Source: Actinomycetes bacterium (lineage in GTDB: Bacteria > Actinomycetota > Acidimicrobiia > Acidimicrobiales > RAAP-2). From it: a DNA stretch of 64,000 nt. Below are positions 49,142 through 58,102 of the stretch, piece by piece. The first letter of the stretch is position 1. Every line of letters starts with the position of its first letter. The position numbers and the translations under genes are program-made. The notes under the pieces were generated by a model, which made no database searches, was not told where the DNA came from, and saw nothing but the letters and a program-made list of their open reading frames with translations. Location: contig JAJZBX010000004.1 in assembly GCA_021846325.1 (NCBI GenBank), forward strand, positions 62,001-126,000. Direction: 5' to 3'.

Positions 49142-51580
49142 GTGCCCGCCATCGAGTCCGAACCCATGGTCGCTCGCGCGCGCGTCGTCGTGATCGGCGG
49201 CGGCATCGGCGGCACCTCGATCCTCTACTGGCTCGCCCGACTCGGCGTCACCGACGCCGTCTTGGTGGAGCGGAGCCAGCTCACCAGCGGCTCGACCTTC
49301 CACTCGGCGGGACTGGTCGGTCAGCTGCGCGGCTCGCTCAGCCTGACGCGCATGATGATGAACTCCGTCGAGCTCTACCGGACCCTCGGCGAGGAGGTCG
49401 GCCTCGAGACGGGCTGGCGCGAGGTCGGATCGCTGCGGCTCGCCTCGTCGGCCGAGCGCATGGCCGAGCTGCGCCGCCAGGCCGACTGGGCCGAGACCTT
49501 CGGGCTCGGGTTGCACCTCATCTCAGCGGCCGAGGCGCGCGACCTGTTCCCGATCATGTCGACCGACGGCGTCCACGGCGCGGCCTACCTGCCGACCGAC
49601 GGCTTCCTCGATCCCAGTCAGGTCACCCTGGCTCTCGCCAAGGGGGCGCGCCAGCGCGGCGCGACCATCTACACCGACACGCGCGTGAGCGCGATTCGCG
49701 TCGAGCGCGGCCGGGTCGTCGGCGTCCAGACCAGCCGCGGTCCGATCGAGTGCGAGGTCGTCGTCAACGCGGGCGGCATCTACGCCCACGAGATCGGCCA
49801 GCTGGCCGGCGTGACCGTGCCGATCATCCCGATGGCCCACCAGTACGTGATCACCGGAGATCTCGAGCTACCGCGCGACCTGCCGACGATGCGCGACCCG
49901 TCGCTGCTCGTGTACTACCGCGGCGAGAGCGGGGGCCTGGTCTTTGGCGGCTACGAGCGAAACCCCGCGCCGTGGGGCCTGCGCGGCATCGCCGCGGACT
50001 TCAACAACCAGCTGCTGGCCGAGGACTGGGACCGTTTCGCCGACATCTTTGAGGCCGCGACCACCCGCGTGCCCGCGCTCGCCAACGCCGAGGTGCGCCA
50101 GCTGATCAACGGTCCCGAGGCCTTCACGCCCGACGGCGAGTTCATCCTCGGCCCCAGCGCCGTCGACGGCTTCTGGGTCGCGGCCGGCTTCTGCGCCCAC
50201 GGCATCGCCGGCTCGGGCGGCATGGGCCAGCTGATGGCCCAGTGGATCATCGACGGCCAGCCGGGCCTGGACACCTGGGAGATGGACTCGCGCCGGTTCG
50301 GCCCCCAGTACGTGAGCCGCGGGTTCGCCCTGGCGCGCACGACCGAGGTCTACGCCACCTACTACGACATCAAGTACCCCGGACACGAGCGCGAGGCCGG
50401 CCGACCGCTACGCGTGCCCCCGGCCTACGCGCGCCTGGCCGAGCTCGGCGCGGTCTTTGGCGAGAAGAGCGGCTGGGAGCGGGTGAACTGGTTCGAGTCC
50501 AACGCCCCCGACGGCGACGAGTCGCGACGCCCGGCGGGGTGGGCCGGTCAGCGGTGGTCGCCGGCCATTGGCGCCGAGCACCGGGCCTGTCGCGAGCGGG
50601 CCGCGCTCTTCGACGAGACCTCCTTCGCCAAGCTCGAGGTCCACGGTGCTGACGCGGCGGCCTTCCTCGAGCGGATCTGCGCCAACCGGGTGGCCAAGGC
50701 CACCGGCACCCTGACCTACACCCAGCTCCTGAATCCCCGCGGTGGCGTCGAGTGCGACCTGACGGTCGTGCGCCTCGACGAGGAGCGCTTTCGACTCATC
50801 ACCGGCACCGCTTTTGGCAACCACGACCGCGCCTGGATCCAGTCGCGCGTCGAGGCGCACGAGCGCGTGCGCGTCGAGGACGTCACGTCCCAGTACGCGT
50901 GCTTCGCGCTCTGGGGCCCTCTGGCGCGCGACATTCTCCAGTCGGTGACCGACACCGACTGCTCGAGCGAGGCCTTCGGCTACCTCAAGGCTCGCAGCCT
51001 GGCCGTGGGGTCAGTTCCCTGCTTCGCCCAGCGCGTCACCTTCGTGGGCGAGCTCGGTTGGGAGATCTACTGTCCCGCCGAGTACGCCCTCGCGCTCTGG
51101 GATACGCTGAGCGACGCCGGTCGGCCCCACGGGCTCACCGCCGGTGGTTACCGGGCCATCGAGTCCCTGCGCCTCGAGAAGGGCTACCGCGTGTGGGGCA
51201 GCGACGTCACCACCACCGACACACCCTTCGAGGCCGGGCTGGGCTTCGCGGTGCGAATGGACAAGGGCGACTTCGTCGGTCGCGCCGCGCTCGAGCGCGC
51301 CGGCGAGCCCACGCGGCGCCTGGTCGGGCTCGCCCTCGAGGACCCCGGGGTCATCGTCCTCGGCTCGGAACCGGTTCGCCTCGACGGGCGAACCGTCGGC
51401 CGGGTCACCAGTGGTGGCTACGGCTACACCGTCGAGCGCTCGATCGCCTACGCCTACGTGCCCGCGGCGGCGGCCACCCCCGGCCAGCGCGTGGAGGTCG
51501 TTGTCTTCGGCCAACCCGTCGGTGCCGAGGTCCACCTCGAGGCCTTCTATGACCCGACCAACGAGCGCGTGCGGTCCTAA
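49142..51580 (+). CDS. Dimethylglycine/sarcosine dehydrogenase-like flavoprotein with C-terminal GcvT domain
   Basis: 812 aa from GTG 49142, preceded by AGGGGGATACC. The N-terminal FAD domain (VVVIGGGIGGTSILYWLARL) includes STFHSAG with His54 at the position of covalent FAD attachment in dimethylglycine and sarcosine dehydrogenases. The C-terminal half (about 440-810) is the GcvT/aminomethyltransferase-like folate domain (FDETSFAKLEV, GYRAIESLRLEKGYRVWGSD). Family enzymes demethylate N-methylglycines and pass the one-carbon unit to tetrahydrofolate. Full family length, no damage seen. Confidence 0.9.
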   Translation: MPAIESEPMVARARVVVIGGGIGGTSILYWLARLGVTDAVLVERSQLTSGSTFHSAGLVGQLRGSLSLTRMMMNSVELYRTLGEEVGLETGWREVGSLRLASSAERMAELRRQADWAETFGLGLHLISAAEARDLFPIMSTDGVHGAAYLPTDGFLDPSQVTLALAKGARQRGATIYTDTRVSAIRVERGRVVGVQTSRGPIECEVVVNAGGIYAHEIGQLAGVTVPIIPMAHQYVITGDLELPRDLPTMRDPSLLVYYRGESGGLVFGGYERNPAPWGLRGIAADFNNQLLAEDWDRFADIFEAATTRVPALANAEVRQLINGPEAFTPDGEFILGPSAVDGFWVAAGFCAHGIAGSGGMGQLMAQWIIDGQPGLDTWEMDSRRFGPQYVSRGFALARTTEVYATYYDIKYPGHEREAGRPLRVPPAYARLAELGAVFGEKSGWERVNWFESNAPDGDESRRPAGWAGQRWSPAIGAEHRACRERAALFDETSFAKLEVHGADAAAFLERICANRVAKATGTLTYTQLLNPRGGVECDLTVVRLDEERFRLITGTAFGNHDRAWIQSRVEAHERVRVEDVTSQYACFALWGPLARDILQSVTDTDCSSEAFGYLKARSLAVGSVPCFAQRVTFVGELGWEIYCPAEYALALWDTLSDAGRPHGLTAGGYRAIESLRLEKGYRVWGSDVTTTDTPFEAGLGFAVRMDKGDFVGRAALERAGEPTRRLVGLALEDPGVIVLGSEPVRLDGRTVGRVTSGGYGYTVERSIAYAYVPAAAATPGQRVEVVVFGQPVGAEVHLEAFYDPTNERVRS

Positions 51581-51583
51581 CGC

Positions 51584-52477
51584 CTAGTCGGCGAGGCGCG
51601 CCGCGAGCCCGGCCAGCGCGTTGAGGTCGGCCGCAGCGACCAGCGCCTCGAAGTGGCGACCGCGCTCGCGCGCGTACGCGGCGAAGTCGACGTCGAGCGC
51701 CGAGACGGCCCGCTGGACGACGCCCCACATCGCCTCGCGCAACTCCGAGAGGATCTTGAAGAGGTCCAGGGTCGCGAGATGACGCTCGTCGGCCCGGCCG
51801 AAGTAGCCGGTGAGCAGGGACTCGTCCGACGCCGCCGACAGGTCCTGGTTCACCGAGTAGTTGGCCAGGTCGAAGAAGGGGTCGCCCATGCCCGCGTACT
51901 CCCAGTCGAGGATCCGCACCCGATCGTCGTAGAGGATGTTGCTGGCCAGTAGATCGTTGTGGCAGAAGGCCGACGCCCGAAAGGGTCGCGCCGCGCTTAC
52001 CCGCTCGAGGACCGCTGACGCGCCGTCGAAGTCGAATGGTTCGTCGACCCCGCGCGCGCTCGCCACCTCGTGGTAGCGCCGCACGACCGAGGCGACCTCG
52101 AAACGGGCGTTCACCGGTCCGGCCCCGTGCAACGCGCGCAAGGTCGACGCAATCTCGCCGAGCATCGGCTCGCTCGCCAACTCCTCGGCCGAGGGAGGGC
52201 GCGCCGGCAGGTACCGGGTCACCAGCCAGCCCTCGACGGCCGAGCGCGCGAGCACCGGCGGCGCGATGCCGATCGACGCCGCCACCTCGTTGGCCGCGGC
52301 CTCGTCGTCGCGGTCGATGCCGAGCAGGGCCGTTCCCTCGCCGGCCAGGCGCAGCACGACGCGCTCCTCACCGAGCTCCACGAGGTAGTTCGCGTTGGTG
52401 ATGCCGCCCGCCAGCGCCGACAGATGCGCCTCGCGGCCGGGCCACAGCCGAGTCACCAGCGCTCGCGGGTCCGCCAT
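51584..52477 (-). CDS. APH/choline-kinase-family phosphotransferase
   Basis: 297 aa. The kinase catalytic loop is CHNDLLASNIL (Asp175) and the metal motif is ILDWEYAGMGDPFFDLAN, the choline/ethanolamine-kinase version of the APH fold. The N-terminal ALAGGITNANYLVE is the nucleotide loop. Choline, ethanolamine or a similar alcohol is the likely acceptor, which fits a neighbouring methylglycine dehydrogenase. Convergent with the flavoprotein; the stops are 3 bp apart. Confidence 0.83.
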   Translation of the reverse strand: MADPRALVTRLWPGREAHLSALAGGITNANYLVELGEERVVLRLAGEGTALLGIDRDDEAAANEVAASIGIAPPVLARSAVEGWLVTRYLPARPPSAEELASEPMLGEIASTLRALHGAGPVNARFEVASVVRRYHEVASARGVDEPFDFDGASAVLERVSAARPFRASAFCHNDLLASNILYDDRVRILDWEYAGMGDPFFDLANYSVNQDLSAASDESLLTGYFGRADERHLATLDLFKILSELREAMWGVVQRAVSALDVDFAAYARERGRHFEALVAAADLNALAGLAARLAD

Positions 52478-52552
52478 CGGCGCATGTTAGCGCCCGACCG
52501 CCCAGGGCCATCGGCGCCGGTCGCTCGAGTCGCGACCCGGCTCTCCGTGGCC

Positions 52553-53023
52553 CTAGTGACGCTCGCGCTCGCGCACGTCAGCCCACATGACCAGGGCGTC
52601 CTCGCGCGTGCGCTCGTAGTAGTTCTTGCGCACCCCGACTGGCGCGAACCCGAAACGCGCGTAGAGCACGCGGGCGCGCTCGTTCGAGACCGCGACCTCG
52701 AGGGTCGCGCGCGCCACGCCGCGCGCGAGGGCGTCGGCCCACGCCTCGTCGAGCAGCGCGGTGGCGATCCCGCGCCCCTCGGCGCCGGGCTGCACCCCGA
52801 GGGTGTTGACGTGCAGTTCGTCCAGCACGAACATCACCCCGAGGTAGCCCACGACCTCGCCGCCCTCGTCGGCGACGGTGTAACGGCGCGTCGCGACGTT
52901 GCTCAGCTCGTCGAGCAGCATCGCGCGCGACCACGGCTCGGGGAACTGGGCGTGCTCGATCTCGAGCAGGGCCGGCACGTCGCGCCGCTCGGCGAGGCGA
53001 ATCGACCACGTCGGCTCGTTCAC
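52553..53023 (-). CDS. rimI: Ribosomal protein S18-alanine N-acetyltransferase (RimI)
   Basis: 156 aa GNAT acetyltransferase. The acetyl-CoA motif is GVQPGAEGRGIATALLDEA, with ATLEVAVSNERARVLYARFG and KNYYERTREDALVM, matching RimI. GTG start overlaps the tsaB stop (GTGA). Last gene of the tsaE-tsaB-rimI run. Confidence 0.92.
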   Translation of the reverse strand: MNEPTWSIRLAERRDVPALLEIEHAQFPEPWSRAMLLDELSNVATRRYTVADEGGEVVGYLGVMFVLDELHVNTLGVQPGAEGRGIATALLDEAWADALARGVARATLEVAVSNERARVLYARFGFAPVGVRKNYYERTREDALVMWADVRERERH

Positions 53024-53688
53024 GGGCGGTCCCTCGTCGAGAAGTTCGCGACCGCGTCGGCCTCGCGCAGATAGAGCGGCGTGACGGCTCCCCCCTCGCG
53101 CGCCGCCAGCGCCAGCGCGGCCTCGACCGGGGGCACGCCCAGGTCGTAGACGGCGCCGTTGGGCACCGCGGCGAAGTCGGCCCGGTAGCGCGCGACGCCG
53201 TCGCCGACGAAGGTCACCGTGGCGCCGTTGGTCGCCCAGGCGATCACCAGGTCGCGCGGGCGCTCGACGGCCGGTTCGCCGCGCGCGAGCACCTCGTCGC
53301 CGAGCTCGAAACGCTGGGTGAAGACCTCGCCGCGCCGGCCGTCGACGACCGCCACCAGCGAGCCGCGCACCCCGAGCGCGTGCGCGCCGTGCGCGAGCAG
53401 CTCGAGCGAGGTCACCCCGACCAGGATCGCCCCCGAGGCGTCGGCCAGGGCGACGGCGGTCGCGAGACCGACCCGCAGGCCGGTGAAGAGACCCGGCCCA
53501 CGGTCCACGACGATCCGCTCGAGGTCGCGCGCGCGAAGGTCGAGGTCGCCGAGCGCGGCGACGATGCCGGGGGCGAGCACCTCGACGTGGCGCCGGTCAC
53601 TCGCGAGCAGTCGCACGACCCGGCGCTCCCCGTCGCCCAGCCCGATCGCGCAGGCCGTGGTCGCCGTCTCGATCGCGAGGACCCTCAC
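53020..53688 (-). CDS. tsaB: tRNA threonylcarbamoyladenosine biosynthesis protein TsaB
   Basis: 222 aa from GTG 53688, overlapping the tsaE stop (GTGA). VLAIETATTACAIGLG is the ASKHA start, and IVVDRGPGLFTGLRVGLATA the typical TsaB stretch. It lacks the metal site of TsaD, as expected for the partner subunit. Confidence 0.93.
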   Translation of the reverse strand: MRVLAIETATTACAIGLGDGERRVVRLLASDRRHVEVLAPGIVAALGDLDLRARDLERIVVDRGPGLFTGLRVGLATAVALADASGAILVGVTSLELLAHGAHALGVRGSLVAVVDGRRGEVFTQRFELGDEVLARGEPAVERPRDLVIAWATNGATVTFVGDGVARYRADFAAVPNGAVYDLGVPPVEAALALAAREGGAVTPLYLREADAVANFSTRDRP

Positions 53689-54155
53689 GTCAACCACCGG
53701 GCGATCGCGGCCGCGCGGTCCGCGGCCAGTGCACCGCTCACGCCAATACGGCGGGCCTCGTCGCTGATGACCTCGATGGTCACCCTCAAGACGTCGACGC
53801 CAAAGATCGGTGCCGCGATCTCGCCCCACTCGATGACCGCGACGGACTGCTCTTCGACCAGCTCGCCTAGGGCGAGGTCGAGCACCTCGTCGATCGAGCC
53901 GACGCGGTAGAGATCGGCGTGGTGCAGGGTCTCGATGCCGCGCGCGTTGTGGCAGCGGTGCTGGCGCACCATCGTGAAGGTTGGACTCGTCGCGCGCTCG
54001 ACGACGCCGAGTCCGCGCGCGAGGCCGCGCACGAAGGTCGTCTTGCCCGCCCCGAGCGGGCCCGAGAGCAGCACGACGTCACCGGGGGCCAGGACGTCGG
54101 CGAAGGCCTGACCGGCGGCCTCGGTCGCGGTGGCGCTCGCGCTGGCGCGCTTCAC
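53685..54155 (-). CDS. tsaE: tRNA threonylcarbamoyladenosine biosynthesis ATPase TsaE
   Basis: 156 aa from GTG 54155, overlapping the udg stop (GTGA). Walker [10 protein letters not shown] (32-40), TSPTFTMV switch, HHADLYRV and the VIEWGE Walker-B-like region are all present. Provides the ATPase needed for t6A cycling. Confidence 0.93.
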   Translation of the reverse strand: MKRASASATATEAAGQAFADVLAPGDVVLLSGPLGAGKTTFVRGLARGLGVVERATSPTFTMVRQHRCHNARGIETLHHADLYRVGSIDEVLDLALGELVEEQSVAVIEWGEIAAPIFGVDVLRVTIEVISDEARRIGVSGALAADRAAAIARWLT

Positions 54156-54697
54156 GGCGACCCCAACAGGGCGCGCACGACCCCCAGGTCGGCGCGCATC
54201 ACGTCGAGCAGCGCCGGGTCGCGCAGGGCCGCGGCCGGGTGGTAGGTGGCCAGTCCCGTCGCGTCGCCGAGGTGGCGGGCCCGCCCGTGGATCCGGCCCA
54301 TGGGCAGGGTCGCCCCGAGCACCTCGCGGGCCGCGGTGAGCCCGAGCGCGAGGGTGACCCGCGGCGCGAGGTCGCCCAGCTGCTGCTCGAGCCACGGCCG
54401 GCACGCGTCGAGCTCGTCGCGCGCCGGTACCCGATTGCCCGGCGGTCGGCACTTCACGGTGTTGGTCACGTAGCACTCGGCCCGCGAGAGCCCGACCTCC
54501 TCGTCGATGAGGCGAAACAGGAGTTGGCCGCTGCGGCCGATGAAGGGGGCGCCGCCCTCGTCCTCGTCGCGCCCCGGCGCCTCGCCCACGAGCAGCAGCT
54601 TCGCGTCGTGGGGACCGGTGCCGATCACCACGCGCTGGCGCGTCTCGCAGAGCCGACACCGCGTGCACGCCGACAGGGCCGCGACGTCGAGGGCCAT
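54152..54697 (-). CDS. udg: Family 4 (iron-sulfur) uracil-DNA glycosylase
   Basis: 181 aa. Removes uracil from DNA. Four Cys at 14, 17, 83 and 99 (CTRCRLC, VKCRPPGN, DACRPW) fit the [4Fe-4S] cluster of family 4. GEAPGRDEDEGGAPFIG is motif 1 and YHPAAALR motif 2. It starts 1 bp after the alr stop and is coupled to tsaE. Confidence 0.93.
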   Translation of the reverse strand: MALDVAALSACTRCRLCETRQRVVIGTGPHDAKLLLVGEAPGRDEDEGGAPFIGRSGQLLFRLIDEEVGLSRAECYVTNTVKCRPPGNRVPARDELDACRPWLEQQLGDLAPRVTLALGLTAAREVLGATLPMGRIHGRARHLGDATGLATYHPAAALRDPALLDVMRADLGVVRALLGSP

Positions 54698-55849
54698 CTA
54701 GTCCACCAACACCCGCGGGACGCGGGCCCCGATGCCGCAGAGGATCTCCCAGGTGATCGTGCCGGCGAGTCGGGCCCACTCGTCGGCGGTGATCGATGCG
54801 TCGCCCTGTCGACCGAGCAGGACCACGTCGTCGCCCACCTCGACCGCGTCGTCGCCGACGTCGACGACGAGCTGGTCCATCGTCACCGTGCCGGCCAGCG
54901 GATAGCGCCGACCGTTGATCAGCACGTCAGCCCCGGCGTCAAAGAGGCGCCGGGGGTAGCCGTCGGCGTAGCCGAAGGGCACGGTCACCACGGTCGCCGC
55001 GCCAGCGAGTGCCCGGCGGCGCCCGTAACTCGGGCGCTCGCCCGCCGCCAGCCGGCGGGCCGCGACCACCCGGGCGCGCAGGGTGAGGGCTGGCTCGAGG
55101 TCGACCCCGTGCGCGCAGAGCGCTTCGCCGAGCCACGGATCGGGCAGGTACCCGTAGAGGGCGAGGCCGACGCGCGCCATGGTGTAGCGGGCCGCGGGGT
55201 AGCCGAGCGCCCCCGCCGAGTTCGCCGCGTGCACGACGCGCGGACGCACGCCGCGCGCGGCGAGTCGCGCGATCACCTCGTCGAAGACGGCCAGCTGGCC
55301 AACGGTGAAGGACCGGTCCTCGTCGCGGGCGCCGTCGGCGACCGCGAAGTGCGTGTACAGACCCTCGAGGTCGATCGCCGGCGAGGCGAGCAGCACGTCG
55401 ACGACCTCGTCAACCAGCGCCGGCGCGACGCCCATCCGGTGCATGCCGGTGTCGACCTTGACGTGGACGCGGTGCAGTCCCCCGAGACGCTCGGCGGCCG
55501 CCACCGCGTGGCGGGCCCCGGCCGGTGAGCCAACGGTGAGGCTCAACGAGTGGCTGAGCGCGTCGGGAATGGTCTCGGGGGGAATCTCCGCGAGCAGCAA
55601 GATGGGGGCCGAGACGCTGCTCGCGCGAAGCTCGATGCCCTCATCGACGATCGCCACGGCGAGCGCGTGGGCCCCGCCCTCGAGCGCCGCGCGCGCCGCG
55701 AGCGGGGCGCCGTGACCGTAGCCGTTGGCCTTGACGACGGCGCAGAGCCTCGTCGGCCCCAGTACGCGCTGCAGGGCGGCCACGTTGTGGGCGAGCGCCG
55801 AGCGCGAAATCTCGGCCCAGGCCGGCCGGCGCACGCCCTCAACGGGCAT
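54698..55849 (-). CDS. alr: Alanine racemase
   Basis: 383 aa. Makes D-alanine for peptidoglycan. PLP Lys40 in AVVKANGYGHG; VDTGMHRMG is the substrate loop, SYGRRRAL holds the second catalytic Tyr, and TMDQLVVDV the dimer region. Overlaps the acpS end by 11 bp. Confidence 0.95.
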   Translation of the reverse strand: MPVEGVRRPAWAEISRSALAHNVAALQRVLGPTRLCAVVKANGYGHGAPLAARAALEGGAHALAVAIVDEGIELRASSVSAPILLLAEIPPETIPDALSHSLSLTVGSPAGARHAVAAAERLGGLHRVHVKVDTGMHRMGVAPALVDEVVDVLLASPAIDLEGLYTHFAVADGARDEDRSFTVGQLAVFDEVIARLAARGVRPRVVHAANSAGALGYPAARYTMARVGLALYGYLPDPWLGEALCAHGVDLEPALTLRARVVAARRLAAGERPSYGRRRALAGAATVVTVPFGYADGYPRRLFDAGADVLINGRRYPLAGTVTMDQLVVDVGDDAVEVGDDVVLLGRQGDASITADEWARLAGTITWEILCGIGARVPRVLVD

Positions 55850-56237
55850 CGTCGTCGCCTTCGCTTTCGCCCTCGCCTTCGCCCACGACCATCGCGATCG
55901 CCGTGGCGTCGCTGTGGGTCAACGAGACGTGCCAGCGCGTCACCCCGCGCCGACGCGCGAGTTCGGCCGCCGCCGCGTGGACCGCGATCGTGGGGGCACC
56001 GCTGGGGCGTCGAACGACCTCGATCGTGCGCCAGGGCACCGAGCCGACCCCGACGCCGAGGGTCTTCATGACGGCCTCTTTGGCGGCGAAGCGCGCGGCC
56101 AGGCGCTCGGTGCGTCCGCGCGCGTCGCGCTGCTCGCCCTCGGTGAAGAGGCGCTCGACGATGCGCGCACGGCGGTCCAGGGCCAGCTGAAAACGCGCGA
56201 CGTCCACCACGTCCACCCCGACCCCGACGATTGCCAC
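55839..56237 (-). CDS. acpS: Holo-[acyl-carrier-protein] synthase
   Basis: 132 aa. Adds phosphopantetheine to acyl carrier protein. IVGVGVDVVDVARF carries the Mg-binding Asp, and RFAAKEAVMKTLG the Glu/Lys motif; WHVSLTHSDATAIAMVV is the third motif. GTG start shares a base with the glmS stop. The last 14 residues are an acidic low-complexity tail (GEGEGESEGDDDAR) inside the alr overlap. Confidence 0.93.
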   Translation of the reverse strand: MAIVGVGVDVVDVARFQLALDRRARIVERLFTEGEQRDARGRTERLAARFAAKEAVMKTLGVGVGSVPWRTIEVVRRPSGAPTIAVHAAAAELARRRGVTRWHVSLTHSDATAIAMVVGEGEGESEGDDDAR

Positions 56238-58078
56238 TACTCGACCGTCACCGTCTTGGCGAGGTTGCGCGGCCGGTCGACGTTGCGCCCGAGCCCGCGG
56301 GCCATGGCGTAGGCGAAGAGCTGCAACGGGACCACGTCGACCATCGGCGTGAACATCGGCTCGGTTGCGGGCACGCGCAGCACGTAGTCCGCGACCGCGG
56401 CGATCGACTCGTCGTCGTCGGTCGCCAGCGCGACGACGCTGGCGCCGCGCGCCTTCACCTCGGCGAGATTGGAGAGCAACTTCTCGTGCAGGGCCAGGTC
56501 GGTCGCCACGGCGACCACCACGACGCCCGGCTCGATCAAGGCGAGGGGGCCGTGCTTGAGTTCGCCGGCCGGGTAGCCCTCGGCGTGGCGGTAGGAGATC
56601 TCCTTGAGCTTGAGCGCCCCCTCGAGCGCGGTCGGGTAGCCGACGTGGCGGCCGAGGAAGAAGAAGTCGCGGGCCTCGAGCAGCGCGGTCGCGACCGCGG
56701 TGACCTCGTCGCGGCGCGACAGCGCGGTCGCCACGAGTCCGCCCACCGCGCCCAGGCCGCGCACCAGCGCGTCGATCTCAAGGGGCTCGAGGGTGCCGCG
56801 CAACTGGGCCAGGCGCAGCGCCAGCAGCTCGAGCGCGGCCACCTGGGCGACGAAGGACTTCGTCGAGGCGACCGACACCTCGAGGCCGGCGCGGGTGTAG
56901 ATCACGGCGTCGGCCTCGCGCGCGAGGCTCGAGTCGACGACGTTGGCGATCGCCACGACCCGCGCGCCCCGGCGTCGGGCTTCGCGCACGGCCTGGATCG
57001 TGTCGATGGTCTCGCCGCTCTGGGAGACGCCGATAACCAGCGTGCCGACCTCGACCACCGGGTCGCGATAGCGGTACTCGCTCGAGATGTCGACCTCGAC
57101 GCTGAGGCGGGCCCAGCGCTCGATCGCGTACTTGGCGACCAGCGCCGCGTGGTGCGAGGTGCCCGCGGCGACCAGCACGACGCGGGTCACCTCGCGCAGC
57201 TCGTCGTCGGTGACGCGCAGCTCGTCAAAGGTGATCGTGCCGTCGCGGCGCCGACGGTCGAGCAGGGTCGCGCGCAGGGCGTCGGGCTGCTCGAGGATCT
57301 CCTTGGTCATGAAGTCGTCGTGGCCGCCCTTCTCGGCGGTCTCGAGGTCCCAGTCGATGCTGAGCTGACGCAGCCGCACCGGCGCGCCGTCGAGGTCGAC
57401 GGCGCGAAAGCCCTCGGGGCCCAGGCGCACGATCTCGTCATCGTTCACCGCGTAGAAGGCGCTCGCGCGGTCGAGGATCGCCGGCACGTCGCTCGCCAGA
57501 TACGTCACACCCGGCGCCGTGCCGACCACCAGCGGCGACACCCGGCGCGCCGCGACGATCACGTCGGGTTCGAGGGCGTCCATCGCCGCGAGCGCGAAGG
57601 CGCCGCGCACGACGCCCAGCGCCTCGCGAACCGCGTCGAGCAGCTCGAGCCCGCGCTGGCGCGCCTCTTCGATCAGGTGGGCGAGCACCTCGGAGTCGGT
57701 GACCGAGGCGAACACGTGACCGCGCTGGACGAGGGCCTCTTGGAGCTCGCCGTGATTCTCGATGATGCCGTTGTGGATGATCGCGACGTGGCCCGAGCAG
57801 TCCAGGTGGGGGTGGGCGTTGACGACCTCGGGCGCGCCGTGGGTCGCCCAACGGGTGTGTCCGATGCCCGAGCGAAAGCCGCTCGGCGCGTCGGCGCAGG
57901 CCTGACGCAGCGCCGCGACCGACTCGGTCCCGTCGGCGCAGCGAGCCCGCCACGTCTCCCCGGGGCGCACGAGGGCGACGCCAGCCGAGTCGTAGCCGCG
58001 GTACTCGAGGCGCTCGAGCCCGGCCAGGAGGGTCGAGACCGTGTCGGTATCGCCGACGACCCCGATGATGCCGCACAT
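56237..58078 (-). CDS. glmS: Glutamine--fructose-6-phosphate aminotransferase (isomerising)
   Basis: 613 aa. Makes glucosamine-6-phosphate for peptidoglycan. Cys directly after the initiator Met (MCGIIGV) is the N-terminal nucleophile; GIGHTRWATHG and LDCSGHVAIIHNGIIENH complete the amidotransferase. Two SIS domains follow (VAAGTSHHAALV, VSQSGETIDTI, LGRHVGYPTALEGALKLKE), and the end is RPRNLAKTVTVE. No glmS ribozyme is apparent upstream. Confidence 0.97.
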   Translation of the reverse strand: MCGIIGVVGDTDTVSTLLAGLERLEYRGYDSAGVALVRPGETWRARCADGTESVAALRQACADAPSGFRSGIGHTRWATHGAPEVVNAHPHLDCSGHVAIIHNGIIENHGELQEALVQRGHVFASVTDSEVLAHLIEEARQRGLELLDAVREALGVVRGAFALAAMDALEPDVIVAARRVSPLVVGTAPGVTYLASDVPAILDRASAFYAVNDDEIVRLGPEGFRAVDLDGAPVRLRQLSIDWDLETAEKGGHDDFMTKEILEQPDALRATLLDRRRRDGTITFDELRVTDDELREVTRVVLVAAGTSHHAALVAKYAIERWARLSVEVDISSEYRYRDPVVEVGTLVIGVSQSGETIDTIQAVREARRRGARVVAIANVVDSSLAREADAVIYTRAGLEVSVASTKSFVAQVAALELLALRLAQLRGTLEPLEIDALVRGLGAVGGLVATALSRRDEVTAVATALLEARDFFFLGRHVGYPTALEGALKLKEISYRHAEGYPAGELKHGPLALIEPGVVVVAVATDLALHEKLLSNLAEVKARGASVVALATDDDESIAAVADYVLRVPATEPMFTPMVDVVPLQLFAYAMARGLGRNVDRPRNLAKTVTVE

Positions 58079-58102
58079 GGCGTCAGCCTACTCGGGGGCC
58101 CT

